A DNA stretch of 64,000 nucleotides from Halictus rubicundus (taxonomy: Eukaryota > Arthropoda > Insecta > Hymenoptera > Halictidae), in NCBI RefSeq assembly GCF_050948215.1, contig NW_027488580.1:806001-870000 (forward strand), written 5' to 3'. Positions within the stretch are counted from its first letter, which is position 1. Each line of letters starts with the position of its first letter. Below are positions 8,900 to 22,500 of this stretch, in pieces. Position numbers and translations under genes: made by a program. The notes below the pieces were generated by a model. That model searched no databases. It saw only the letters and a program-made list of their open reading frames with translations, and was not told the DNA's origin.

Positions 8900-11800
8900 T
8901 CCTATCCAATCCCCTATCCTATCCACTATCCTATCCTATCCTCTATCCTATCCTATCTTTTATCCTATCCTATCCTCTATCCTATCCGATCCTCTATCCT
9001 ATCCTATCATCTACCCTATCCTATCCTCTATCCTATCCTATCCTCTATCCTATCCGATCCTCTATCCTATCCTATCCGCTATCCTATCTTATCCTCTATA
9101 CTATCCAATCCCCTATCCTATCCTCTATACAATCCTATCCTCTATTCTATCCTATCCTCTATCCTATCCTATTCTCTATCCTATCATCTACCCTATCCTA
9201 TCCTCTATCCTATCCAATCACCTATCCTATCCTCTATACGATCCTATCCTCTATCCTATCCTATCCTCTACCCTATCCTATCATATCCTCTATCCTATCC
9301 AATCCTCTATCCTATCCTCTATCCTATCCTATACTCTATCCTATCCTATCCTCTATCCTATCCTATCCTCTATCCTATCCTATCCTCTATCCTATCCTAT
9401 CCTCTATCCTATCCTATCCTCTATCCAGTCCTATCCTCTATAATATCGTATCCTCTATCATATCCTATCCTCTTTCCTATAATATCATCTATCCTATCCA
9501 ATCTCTATCGTCTCCTTTCCTCTATCCTATCCAATCCCCTATCTTATCTTCTATCGTCTCCTGTCCTCTATCCTATCCAATCCCCTATCCTATCCTCTGT
9601 CCTATCCTATCCGATACTCCATCCTATCCTATCCTCTATCCTATCCTATCCTCTATCCTGTCCTATCCTCTATAATATCGTATCCTCTATCCTATCCTAT
9701 CCTCTATCCTATCCTATCCTATCCTCTATCCTATCCAATCCCCTATCCTATCCACTATCCTATCCTATCCTCTATCCTATCCTATCTTTTATCCTATCCT
9801 ATCCTCTATCCTATCCGATCCTCTATCCTATCCTATCATCTACCCTATCCTATCCTCTATCCTATCCTATCCTCTATCCTATCCGATCCTCTATCCTATC
9901 CTATCCTCTATCCTATCTTATCCTCTATACTATCCAATCCCTTATCCTATCCTCTATACAATCCTATCCTCTATTCTATCCTATCCTCTATCCTATCCTA
10001 TTCTCTATCCTATCATCTACCCTATCCTATCCTCTATCCTATCCAATCACCTATCCTATCCTCTATACGATCCTATCCTCTATCCTATCCTATCCTCTAC
10101 CCTATCCTATCATATCCTGTATCCTATCCAATCCCCTATCCTATCCTCTATCCTATCCTATCCTCTATCCCATCCTATCCTCTATCCTATCATATCCTCT
10201 ATCCTATACTATCCTCTATCCTATCCTATCCTATCATCTATCCTATCCAATCCCCTATCCTATTGTCTATCCTATCATCTACCCTATCCTATCCTCTATC
10301 CTTTCCAATCACCTATCCTATCCTCTATACGATCCTATCCTCTATGCTATCCTATCCTCTACCCTATCCTATCATATCCTCTATCCTATCCAATCCTCTA
10401 TCCTATCGTCTATCCTATCCTATCCTCTATCCTATCCTATCCTCTATCCTATCCTATCTTTTATCCTATCCTATCCTCTATCCTATCCGATCCTCTATCC
10501 TATCCTATCATCTACCCTATCCTATCCTCTATCCTATCCTATCCTCTATCCTATCCGATCCTCTATCCTATCCTATCCTCTATCCTATCTTATCCTCTAT
10601 ACTATCCAATCCCCTATCCTATCCTCTATACAATCCTATCCTCTATTCTATCCTATCCTCTATCCTATCCTATTCTCTATCCTATCATCTACCCTATCCT
10701 ATCCTCTATCCTATCCAATCACCTATCCTATCCTCTATACGATCCTATCCTCTATCCTATCCTATCCTCTACCCTATCCTATCATATCCTCTATCCTATC
10801 CAATCCTCTATCCTATCCTCTATCCTATCCTATACTCTATCCTATCCTATCCTCTATCCTATCCTATCCTCTATCCTATCCTATCCTCTATCCTATCCTA
10901 TCCTCTATCCTATCCTATCCTCTATCCAGTCCTATCCTCTATAATATCGTATCCTCTATCATATCCTATCCTCTTTCCTATAATATCATCTATCCTATCC
11001 AATCTCTATCGTCTCCTTTCCTCTATCCTATCCAATCCCCTATCTTATCTTCTATCGTCTCCTGTCCTCTATCCTATCCAATCCCCTATCCTATCCTCTG
11101 TCCTATCCTATCCGATACTCCATACTATCCTATCCTCTATCCTATCCTATCCTCTATCCTGTCCTATCCTCTATAATATCGTATCCTCTATCCTATCCTA
11201 TCCTCTATCCTATCCTATCCTATCCTCTATCCTATCCAATCCCCTATCCTATCCACTATCCTATCCTATCCTCTATCCTATCCTATCTTTTATCCTATCC
11301 TATCCTCTATCCTATCCGATCCTCTATCCTATCCTATCATCTACCCTATCCTATCCTCTATCCTATCCTATCCTCTATCCTATCCGATCCTCTATCCTAT
11401 CCTATCCTCTATCCTATCTTATCCTCTATACTATCCAATCCCCTATCCTATCCTCTATACAATCCTATCCTCTATTCTATCCTATCCTCTATCCTATCCT
11501 ATTCTCTATCCTATCATCTACCCTATCCTATCCTCTATCCTATCCAATCACCTATCCTATCCTCTATACGATCCTATCCTCTATCCTATCCTATCCTCTA
11601 CCCTATCCTATCATATCCTCTATCCTATCCAATCCTCTATCCTATCCTCTATCCTATCCTATACTCTATCCTATCCTATCCTCTATCCTATCCTATCCTC
11701 TATCCTATCCTATCCTCTATCCTATCCTATCCTCTATCCTATCCTATCCTCTATCCAGTCCTATCCTCTATAATATCGTATCCTCTATCATATCCTATCC

Positions 11801-12900
11801 TCTTTCCTATAATATCATCTATCCTATCCAATCTCTATCGTCTCCTTTCCTCTATCCTATCCAATCCCCTATCTTATCTTCTATCGTCTCCTGTCCTCTA
11901 TCCTATCCAATCCCCTATCCTATCCTGTGTCCTATCCTATCCGATACTCCATCCTATCCTATCCTCTATCCTATCCTATCCTCTATCCTGTCCTATCCTC
12001 TATAATATCGTATCCTCTATCCTATCCTATCCTCTATCCTATCCTATCCTATCCTCTATCCTATCCAATCCCCTATCCTATCCACTATCCTATCCTATCC
12101 TCTATCCTATCCTATCTTTTATCCTATCCTATCCTCTATCCTATCCGATCCTCTATCCTATCCTATCATCTACCCTATCCTATCCTCTATCCTATCCTAT
12201 CCTCTATCCTATCCGATCCTCTATCCTATCCTATCCTCTATCCTATCTTATCCTCTATACTATCCAATCCCCTATCCTATCCTCTATACAATCCTATCCT
12301 CTATTCTATCCTATCCTCTATCCTATCCTATTCTCTATCCTATCATCTACCCTATCCTATCCTCTATCCTATCCAATCACCTATCCTATCCTCTATACGA
12401 TCCTATCCTCTATCCTATCCTATCCTCTACCCTATCCTATCATATCCTGTATCCTATCCAATCCCCTATCCTCTCCTCTATCCTATCCTATCCTCTATCC
12501 CATCCTATCCTCTATCCTATCATATCCTCTATCCTATACTATCCTCTATCCTATCCTATCCTATCCTCTATCCTATCCAATCCCCTATCCTATCCACTAT
12601 CCTATCCTATTGTCTATCCTATCATCTACCCTATCCTATCCTCTATCCTTTCCAATCACCTATCCTATCCTCTATACGATCCTATCCTCTATGCTATCCT
12701 ATCCTCTACCCTATCCTATCATATCCTCTATCCTATCCAATCCTCTATCCTATCCTCTATCCTATCCTATCCTCTATCCTATCCTATCCTCTATCCTATC
12801 CTATCCTCTATCCTCTCCTATCGTCTATCCTATCCTATCCTCTATCCTATCCTATCCTCTATCCTATCCTATCCTCTATCCTATCCTATCCTCAATCGTC
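8900..12900 (+). repeat. 829-bp higher-order repeat, about 4-5 tandem copies
   Basis: The rare variant TCTTTTATCC occurs at 8956, 9785, 10457, 11286 and 12115. The spacings are 829, 672, 829 and 829 bp, so one copy is 157 bp short. The AATCTCTATCGTCTCC markers at 11001 and 11830 and the CCGATACTCC variants at 11112 and 11941 give the same 829-bp offset. Single copies of the TCTTTT variant also appear at 16948 and 19655, showing later dispersal. Confidence 0.8.
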
Positions 12901-14969
12901 TCCTATCCTCTATCCTATCCAATCCCCTACCCCATCCTCTATCCTATCCTATATTCTATCCTATCCAATCCTACATCCTATCCTATCCTCCATCGTCTCC
13001 TATCCTCTATCCTATCCAATCCCCTATCCTATCCTCTATCCTATCCTATCCTCTATCCTATCCTATCCTCTATCCTAACCTATCCTCTATCCTATCCTAT
13101 CCTCTATCCTATATTATCCTCTATCCTATCCTATCCTCTATCCTAACCTATCCTCTATCCTATCCTATCGTGTATCCTATCCTATCCTCAACGCTATCCT
13201 ATCCTCATTCCTATCCTATACTCCATTATATCCTATCCGCTATCCTATCATATCCTCTATCCTATAATATCCTCTATCCTATCATATCCTCTATCCTATA
13301 ATATCCTCTATCCTATCCAATCCTCTATCCTATCCTATCCTCTATCCTATCCTATCCTCTATCCTATCCTATCCTCTATCCTATCCTATCCTCTATCCTA
13401 TCCTATCCTCTATCCTGTCCTGTCCTCTATAATATCGTATCCTCTATCATATCCTATCCTCTTACCTATAATATCATCTATCCTATCCAATCTCTATCGT
13501 CTCCTTTCCTCTATCCTATCCAATCCCCTATCTTATCTTCTATCGTCTCCTGTCCTCTATCCTATCCAATCCCCTATCCTATCCTCTATCGTATCCTATC
13601 CTCTATCCTATCCTACCCTCAATCCTATCCTATCCTATGCTCTATCCTATTCTATACTCTATCCTATCACATCCTCTATCCTATCCTATCCTCTATCCTA
13701 TCCTATCCTCTATCCTATCCTATCCTATCCTCTATCCTATCCTCTATCCTATCCTATCCTCTATCCTATCCTATCCTCTATCCTATCCTATCCTCTATCC
13801 TATCCTATCCTCTATCCTATCCTATCCTCCATCCTATCCTATCCTCTATCCTATCCTATCCTCTATCCTATCCTATCCTCTATCCTATCCTATCCTCTAT
13901 CCTATCCTATCCTCTATCCTATCTTATCCTCTATCCTATCCCATCCTCTATCCTATCCAATCCTCTATCCTATCCTCTATCCTATCCTCTATCCTATCCT
14001 ATCCTCAACCCTATCCTATCCTCATTCCTATCCTATAGTCCATTATATCCTATCCGCTATCCTATCATATCCTCTATCCTATCGAATCCTCTATCCTATC
14101 CTCTATCCTATCCTATCCTCTATCCTATCCTATCCTCTATCCTATCCTATCCTCTATCCTCTCCTATCCTCTATCCTATCCTATCCTCTATCCTATCCTA
14201 TCCTCTATCCTATCCTATCCTATCCGCTATCCTATCCTATCCTCTATCCTATCCTATACTCTATCCTAACCTATCCTCTATCCTATCCTATTCTCTATCC
14301 TATCCTATCCTGAACCCTATCCTATCCTCATTCCTAACCTATACTCCATTATATGCTATCCGCTATCCTATCATATCCTCTATCCTATCCAATCCTCTAT
14401 CCTATCCTCTATCCTATCCTATCCTCGACCCTATCCTGTCCTCATTCCTATCCTATACTCCATTATATCCTATCCGCTATCCTATCATATCCTCTATCCT
14501 ATCCAATCCTCTATCCTATCCTCTATCCTATCCTCTATCCTATCCTATCCTCTATCCTATCCTATCCTCAATCCTATCCTATCCTCTATCCTATCCTCTA
14601 TCCTATCCAATCCTCTATCCTATCTTCTATCCTATCGGCTATCCTATCATATCCTATATCCTATAATATCCTCTATCCTATCCAATCCACCTATCCTATC
14701 CAATATCCTATCCTCTATCCTATCCTATCCTCTATCCTATCCTCTATCCTATCCTCTATCCTATCCTCTATCCTATCCTATCCTCTATCCTATCCTATCC
14801 TCTATCCTGTCCTATCCTCTATAATATCGTATCCTCTATGATATCCTATCCTCTATCCTATCCTATCCTCTATCGTATCCTATCCTCTATCCTATCCAAT
14901 CCTACATCCTATCCTATCCGCTATGCTATCCTATCCTCTGTCCTATCCATTCCTATATCCTGTCCTCTA

Positions 14970-16510
14970 TCATATCCTATCCTCTTTCCTATAATATCAT
15001 CTATCCTATCCAATCTCTATCGTCTCCTTTCCTCTATCCTATCCAATCCCCTATCCTATCTTCTATCGTCTCCTGTCCTCTATCCTATCCAATAACCTAT
15101 CCTATCCTCTATCCTATCCTATCCTCTATCCTATCCTATCCTCTATCCTATCCTATCCTCTATCCTATCCTATCCTCTATCCTATCCTATCCTCTATCCT
15201 ATCCTATCCTCTATCCTATCCTATCCTCTATCCTATCCTATCCTCAATCCTATCCTATCCTCTCCTATCCTTTATACTAACCAATCCTCTATCCTATCCT
15301 CTATCCTATCCTATCCTCTATCCTATCTTATCCTCTATCCTATCCCATCCTCTATCCTATCCAATCCTCTATCCTATCCTCTATCCTATCCTCTATCCTA
15401 TCCTATCCTCAACCCTATCCTATCCTCATTCCTATCCTATAGTCCATTATATCCTATCCGCTATCCTATCATATCCTCTATCCTATCCTATCCTCTATCC
15501 TATCCTATCCTCTATCCTATCCTATCCTCTATCCTATCCTATCCTCTATCCTATCCTATCCTCTATCCTATCCTATCCTCTATCCTAACCTATCCTCTAT
15601 CCTATCCTATCCTCTATCCTATCCTATCCTGTATCCTATCCTATCCTCTATCCTATCCTATCCTCTATCCTGTCCTATCCTCTATCATATCCTATCCTCT
15701 TTCCTATTATATCATCTATCTTATCCAATCTCTATCGTCTCCTTTCCTCCATCCTATCCAATCCCCTATCTTATCTTCTATCGTCTCCTGTCCTCTATGC
15801 TATCCAATCCCCTATCCTATCCTCTATCCTATCCTATCCTCTATCCTATCCTACCCTCAATCCTATCCTATCCTATGCTCTATCCTATTCTATACTCTAT
15901 CCTATCAAATCCTCTATCCTATCCTATTCTCTATCCTATCCTATCTTCTATCCTATCCTATCATCTATCCTAACCTATCCTCTATCCTATCCTATCCTCT
16001 ATCCTATCCTATCCTGTATCCTATCCTATCCTCTATCCTATCCTATCCTCTATCCTATCCTATCCTCTATAATATCGTATACTCTATCATATCCTATCCT
16101 CTTTCCTATAATATCATCTATCCTATCCAATCTCTATAGTCTCCTTTCCTCTATCCTATCCAATCCCCTATCCTATCTGCTATCGTCTCCTGTCATCTAT
16201 CCTATCCAATCCCTTATCCTATCCTCTATCCTATCCTACCCTCAATCCTATCCTATCCTATGCTCTATCCTATCCTATCCTCTATCCTATCCTATCCTCT
16301 ATCCTATCCTATCCTCAATCCTATCCTATCCTCTATCCTCTCCTATCCATTATACTAACCAATCCTCTATCCTATCCTCTATCCTATCCTATCCTCTATC
16401 CTATCCTATCCTCTATCCTATCCTATCCTCTATACTATCCTATCCTCTATCCTATCCTATCCTCTATCCTATCCCATCCTCTATCCTATCCAATCCTCTA
16501 TCCTATACTA
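14970..16510 (+). repeat. Segmentally duplicated satellite block, family A, copy 2
   Basis: This is collinear with 7081-8520. It carries the second empty version of the copy 1 target at 15342-15360 and differs from the first block by whole 17-bp units and scattered substitutions. Confidence 0.65.
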
Positions 16511-18839
16511 TCCTCTATCCTATCCTATCCTATCCTCTATCCTATCCAATCCCCTATCCTATCCACTATCCTATCCTATCCTCTATCCTATCCTATCCTC
16601 TATCCCATCCTATCCTCTATCCTATCCTATCCTCTATCATATCCTATCCTCTTTCCTATAATATCCTCTATCCTATCCAATCTCTATCGTCTCCTTTCCT
16701 CTATCCTATCCAATCCCCTATCGTATCTTCTATCTTCTCCTGTCCTCTATCCTATCCAATCCCCTATCCTATCCTCTATCCCATCCTATCCTCTATCCTA
16801 TCCTATCCTCTATCCCATCCTATCCTCTATCCTATCATATCCTCTATCCTATACTATCCTCTATCCTATCCTATCCTATCCTATCCTCTATCCTATCCAA
16901 TCCCCTATCCTATCCACTATCCTATCCTATCCTCTATCCTATCCTATCTTTTATCCTATCCTATCCTCTATCCTATCCGATCCTCTATCCTATCCTATCA
17001 TCTACCCTATCCTATCCTCTATCCTATCCTATCCTCTATCCTATCCGATCCTCTATCCTATCCTATCCTCTATCCTATCTTATCCTCTATACTATCCAAT
17101 CCCCTATCCTATCCTCTATACAATCCTATCCTCTATTCTATCTTATCCTCTATCCTATCCTATTCTCTATCCTATCATCTACCCTATCCTATCCTCTATC
17201 CTATCCAATCACCTATCCTATCCTCTATACGATCCTATCCTCTATCCTATCCTATCCTCTACCCTATCCTATCATATCCTCTATCCTATCCAATCCTCTA
17301 TCCTATCCTCTATCCTATCCTATCCTCTATCCTATCCTATCCTCTATCCTATCCTATCCTCTATCCTATCCTATCCTCTATCCAGTCCTATCCTCTATAA
17401 TATCGTATCCTCTATCATATCCTATCCTCTTTCCTATAATATCATCTATCCTATCCAATCTCTATCGTCTCCTTTCCTCTATCCTATCCAATCCCCTATC
17501 TTATCTTCTATCGTCTCCTGTCCTCTATCCTATCCAATCCCCTATCCTATCCTCTGTCCTATCCTATCCGATACTCTATCCTATCCTATTCTCTATAATA
17601 TCGTATCCTCTATCCTATCCTATCCTCTATCCTATCCTATCCTCTATCCTATCCTATCCTCTATCCTATCCTATCCTCTATCCTATCCTATCCTCTATCC
17701 CATCCTATCCTCTATCCTATCATATCCTCTATCCTATACTATCCTCTATCCTATCCTATCCTACCCTCTATCCTATCCAATCCCCTATCCTATCCAATAT
17801 CCTATCCTATTGTCTATCCTATCATCTACCCTATCCTATCCTCTATCCTTTCCAATCACCTATCCTATCCTCTATACGATCCTATCCTCTATGCTATCCT
17901 ATCCTCTACCCTATCCTATCATATCCTCTATCCTATCCAATCCCCTATCCTATCCTCTATCCTATCCTATCCTCTATCCTATCCTATCCTCTATCCTAAC
18001 CTATCCTCTATCCTATCCTATCCTCTATCCTATATTATCCTCTATCCTATCCTATCCTCTATCCTAACCTATCCTCTATCCTATCCTATCGTGTATCCTA
18101 TCCTATCCTCAACGCTATCCTATCCTCATTCCTATCCTATACTCCATTATATCCTATCCGCTATCCTATCATATCCTCTATCCTATAATATCCTCTATCC
18201 TATCATATCCTCTATCCTATAATATCCTCTATCCTATCCAATCCTCTATCCTATCCTATCCTCTATCCTATCCTATCCTCTATCCTATCCTATCCTCTAT
18301 CCTATCCTATCCTCTATCCTATCCTATCCTCTATCCTATCCTATCCTCTATCCTATCCTATCCTCTATCCTATCCTATCCTCCATCCTATCCTATCCTCT
18401 ATCCTATCCTATCCTCTATCCTATCCTATCCTCTATCCTATCCTATCCTCTATCCTATCCTATCCTCTATCCTATCCTATCCTCTATCCTATCTTATCCT
18501 CTATCCTATCCCATCCTCTATCCTATCCAATCCTCTATCCTATCCTCTATCCTATCCTCTATCCTATCCTATCCTCAACCCTATCCTATCCTCATTCCTA
18601 TCCTATAGTCCATTATATCCTATCCGCTATCCTATCATATCCTCTATCCTATCCAATCCTCTATCCTATCCTCTATCCTATCCTCTATCCTATCCTATCC
18701 TCTATCCTATCCTATCCTCTATCCTATCCTATCCTCTATCCTAACCTATCCTCTATCCTATCCTATCCTCTATCCTATCCTATCCTGTATCCTATCCTAT
18801 CCTCTATCCTATCCTATCCTCTATCCTGTCCTATCCTCT

Positions 18840-19560
18840 ATCATATCCTATCCTCTTTCCTATTATATCATCTATCTTATCCAATCTCTATCGTCTCCTT
18901 TCCTCCATCCTATCCAATCCCCTATCTTATCTTCTATCGTCTCCTGTCCTCTATGCTATCCAATCCCCTATCCTATCCTCTATCCTATCCTATCCTCTAT
19001 CCTATCCTACCCTCAATCCTATCATATCCTATGCTCTATCCTATTCTATACTCTATCCTATCAAATCCTCTATCCTATCCTATTCTCTATCCTATCCTAT
19101 CTTCTATCCTATCCTATCATCTATCCTAACCTATCCTCTATCCTATCCTATCCTCTATCCTATCCTATCCTGTATCCTATCCTATCCTGTATCCTATCCT
19201 ATCCTCTATCCTATCCTATCCTCTATCCTATCCTATCCTCTATAATATCGTATACTCTATCATATCCTATCCTCTTTCCTATAATATCATCTATCCTATC
19301 CAATCTCTATCGTCTCCTTTCCTCTATCCTATCCAATCCCCTATCCTATCTGCTATCGTCTCCTGTCATCTATCCTATCCAATCCCTTATCCTATCCTCT
19401 ATCCTATCCTACCCTCAATCCTATCCTATCCTATGCTCTATCCTATCCTATCCTCTATCCTATCCTATCCTCTATCCTATCCTATCCTCTATACTATCCT
19501 ATCCTCTATCCTATCCTATCCTCTATCCTATCCCATCCTCTATCCTATCCAATCCTCTAT
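18840..19560 (+). repeat. Segmentally duplicated satellite block, family A, copy 3
   Basis: This shares the CCTCCATCC, CTATGCTATCC and CTATCAAATCC variants in the same order as the other two family A blocks. It runs on into a stretch matching 8366-9000. Confidence 0.6.
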
Positions 19561-22500
19561 CCTATACTATCCTCTATCCTATCCTATCCTATCCTCTATC
19601 CTATCCAATCCCCTATCCTATCCACTATCCTATCCTATCCTCTATCCTATCCTATCTTTTATCCTATCCTATCCTCTATCCTATCCGATCCTCTATCCTA
19701 TCCTATCCTCTATCCTATCCGATCCTCTATCCTATCCTATCATCTACCCTATCCTATCCTCTATCCTATCCTATCCTCTATCCTATCCGATCCTCTATCC
19801 TATCCTATCCTCTATCCTATCTTATCCTCTATACTATCCAATCCCCTATCCTATCCTCTATACAATCCTATCCTCTATTCTATCCTATCCTCTATCCTAT
19901 CCTATTCTCTATCCTATCATCTACCCTATCCTATCCTCTATCCTATCCAATCACCTATCCTATCCTCTATACGATCCTATCCTCTATCCTATCCTATCCT
20001 CTACCCTATCCTATCATATCCTCTATCCTATCCAATCCTCTATCCTATCCTCTATCCTATCCTATCCTCTATCCTATCCTATCCTCTATCCTATCCTATC
20101 CTCTATCCTATCCTATCCTCTATCCTATCCTATCCTCTATCCTATCCTATCCTCTATCCAGTCCTATCCTCTATAATATCGTATCCTCTATCATATCCTA
20201 TCCTCTTTCCTATAATATCATCTATCCTATCCAATCTCTATCGTCTCCTTTCCTCTATCCTATCCAATCCCCTATCTTATCTTCTATCGTCTCCTGTCCT
20301 CTATCCTATCCAATCCCCTATCCTATCCTCTGTCCTATCCTATCCGATACTCTATCCTATCCTATTCTCTATAATATCGTATCCTCTATCGTATCCTATC
20401 CTCTTTCCTATAATATCATCTATCCTATCCTATCCTCTATCCTATCCTATCCTATCCTCTATCCTATCCTATCCTCTATCCTATCCTATCCTCTATCCTA
20501 TCCTATCCTCTATCCTATCCTATCCTCTATCCTATCCTATCCTCTATCCCATCCTATCCTCTATCCTATCATATCCTCTATCCTATACTATCCCCTATCC
20601 TATCCTATCCTATCCTCTATCCTATCCAATCCCCTATCCTATCCACTATCCTATCCTATTGTCTATCCTATCATCTACCCTATCCTATCCTCTATCCTTT
20701 CCAATCACCTATCCTATCCTCTATACGATCCTATCCTCTATGCTATCCTATCCTCTACCCTATCCAATCATATCCTCTATCCTATCCAATCCTCTATCCT
20801 ATCCTCTATCCTATCCTATCCTCTATCCTATCCTATCCTCTATCCTATCCTATCCTATCCTCTATCCTATCCTATCCTATCCTCTATCCTATCCTATCCT
20901 CTATCGTATCCTATCCTCTATCCTATCCTATCCTCTATCCTATCCTATCCGCTATCCTATCCTATCCTCTATCCTATCCTATACTCTATCCTAACCTATC
21001 CTCTATCCTATCCTATTCTCTATCCTATCCTATCCTGAACCCTATCCTATCCTCATTCCTAACCTATACTCCATTATATCCTATCCGCTATCCTATCATA
21101 TCCTCTATCCTATCCTCTATCCTATCCTATCCTCAACCCTATCCTATCCTCATTCCTATCCTATACTCCATTATATCCTATCCGCTATCCTATCATATCC
21201 TCTATCCTATCCAATCCTCTATCCTATCCTATCCTCTATCCTATCCTATCCTCTATCTGACACTATCCTCTAGCCTATCCTATCCTCTATCCTATCCTCT
21301 ATCCTATTCTATCCTCTATCCTATCCTACCCTCAATCCTATCCTATCCTATGCTCTATCATATTCTATACTCTATCCTATCCCATCCTCTATCCTATCCT
21401 ATCCTCTATCCTATCCTATCCTCTATCCCATCCTATCCTCTATCCTATCCTATCCCCCATCCTATCCTCTATCCTATCCTATCCTCTATCCTATCCTATC
21501 CTCTATCCTAACCTATCCTCTATCCTATCCTATCCTCTATCCTATATTATCCTCTATCCTATCCTATCCTCTATCCTAACCTATCCTCTATCCTATCCTA
21601 TCCTGTATCCTATCCTATCCTCAACGCTATCCTATCCTCATTCCTATCCTATACTCCATTATATCCTATCCGCTATCCTATCATATCCTCTATCCTATAA
21701 TATCCTCTATCCTATCCAATCCTCTATCCTATCCTATCCTCTATCCTATCCTATCCTCTATCCTATCCTATCCTCTATCCTATCCTATCCTCTATCCTAT
21801 CCTATCCTCTATCCTATCCTATCCTCTATCCTATCCTATCCTCTATCCTATCCTATCCTCTATCCTATCCTATCCTCTATCCTGTCCTGTCCTCTATAAT
21901 ATCGTATCCTCTATCATATCGTATCCTCTTACCTATAATATCATCTATCCTATCCAATCTCTATCGTCTCCTTTCCTCTATCCTATCCAATCCCCTATCT
22001 TATCTTCTATCGTCTCCTGTCCTCTATCCTATCCAATCCCCTATCCTATCCTCTGTCGTATCCTATCCTCTATCCTATCCTACCCTCAATCCTATCCTAT
22101 CCTATGCTCTATCCTATTCTATACTCTATCCTATCACATCCTCTATCCTATCCTATCCACTATCCTATCCTATCCTCTATCCTATCCTATCCTATCCTCT
22201 ATCCTATCCTCTATCCTATCCTATCCTCTATCCTATCCTATCCTCTATCCTATCCTATCCTCTATCCTATCCTATCCTCCATCCTATCCTATCCTCTATC
22301 CTATCCTATCCTCTATCCTATCCTATCCTCTATCCTATCCTATCCTCTATCCTATCCTATCCTCTATCCTGTCCTGTCCTCTATAATATCGTATCCTCTA
22401 TCATATCCTATCCTCTTTCCTATAATATCATCTATCCTATCCAATCTCTATCGTCTCCTTTCCTCTATCCTATCCAATCCCCTATCTTATCTTCTATCGT

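Noticed and set aside
8366..11176. Long forward open frames in the satellite (also 22104-26285, 27944-30424 and many others) as repeat proteins
   Set aside because: The 17-bp unit is stop-free in all forward frames, so long frames arise by chance. The frames follow the satellite without codon structure, and different overlapping frames are equally open.
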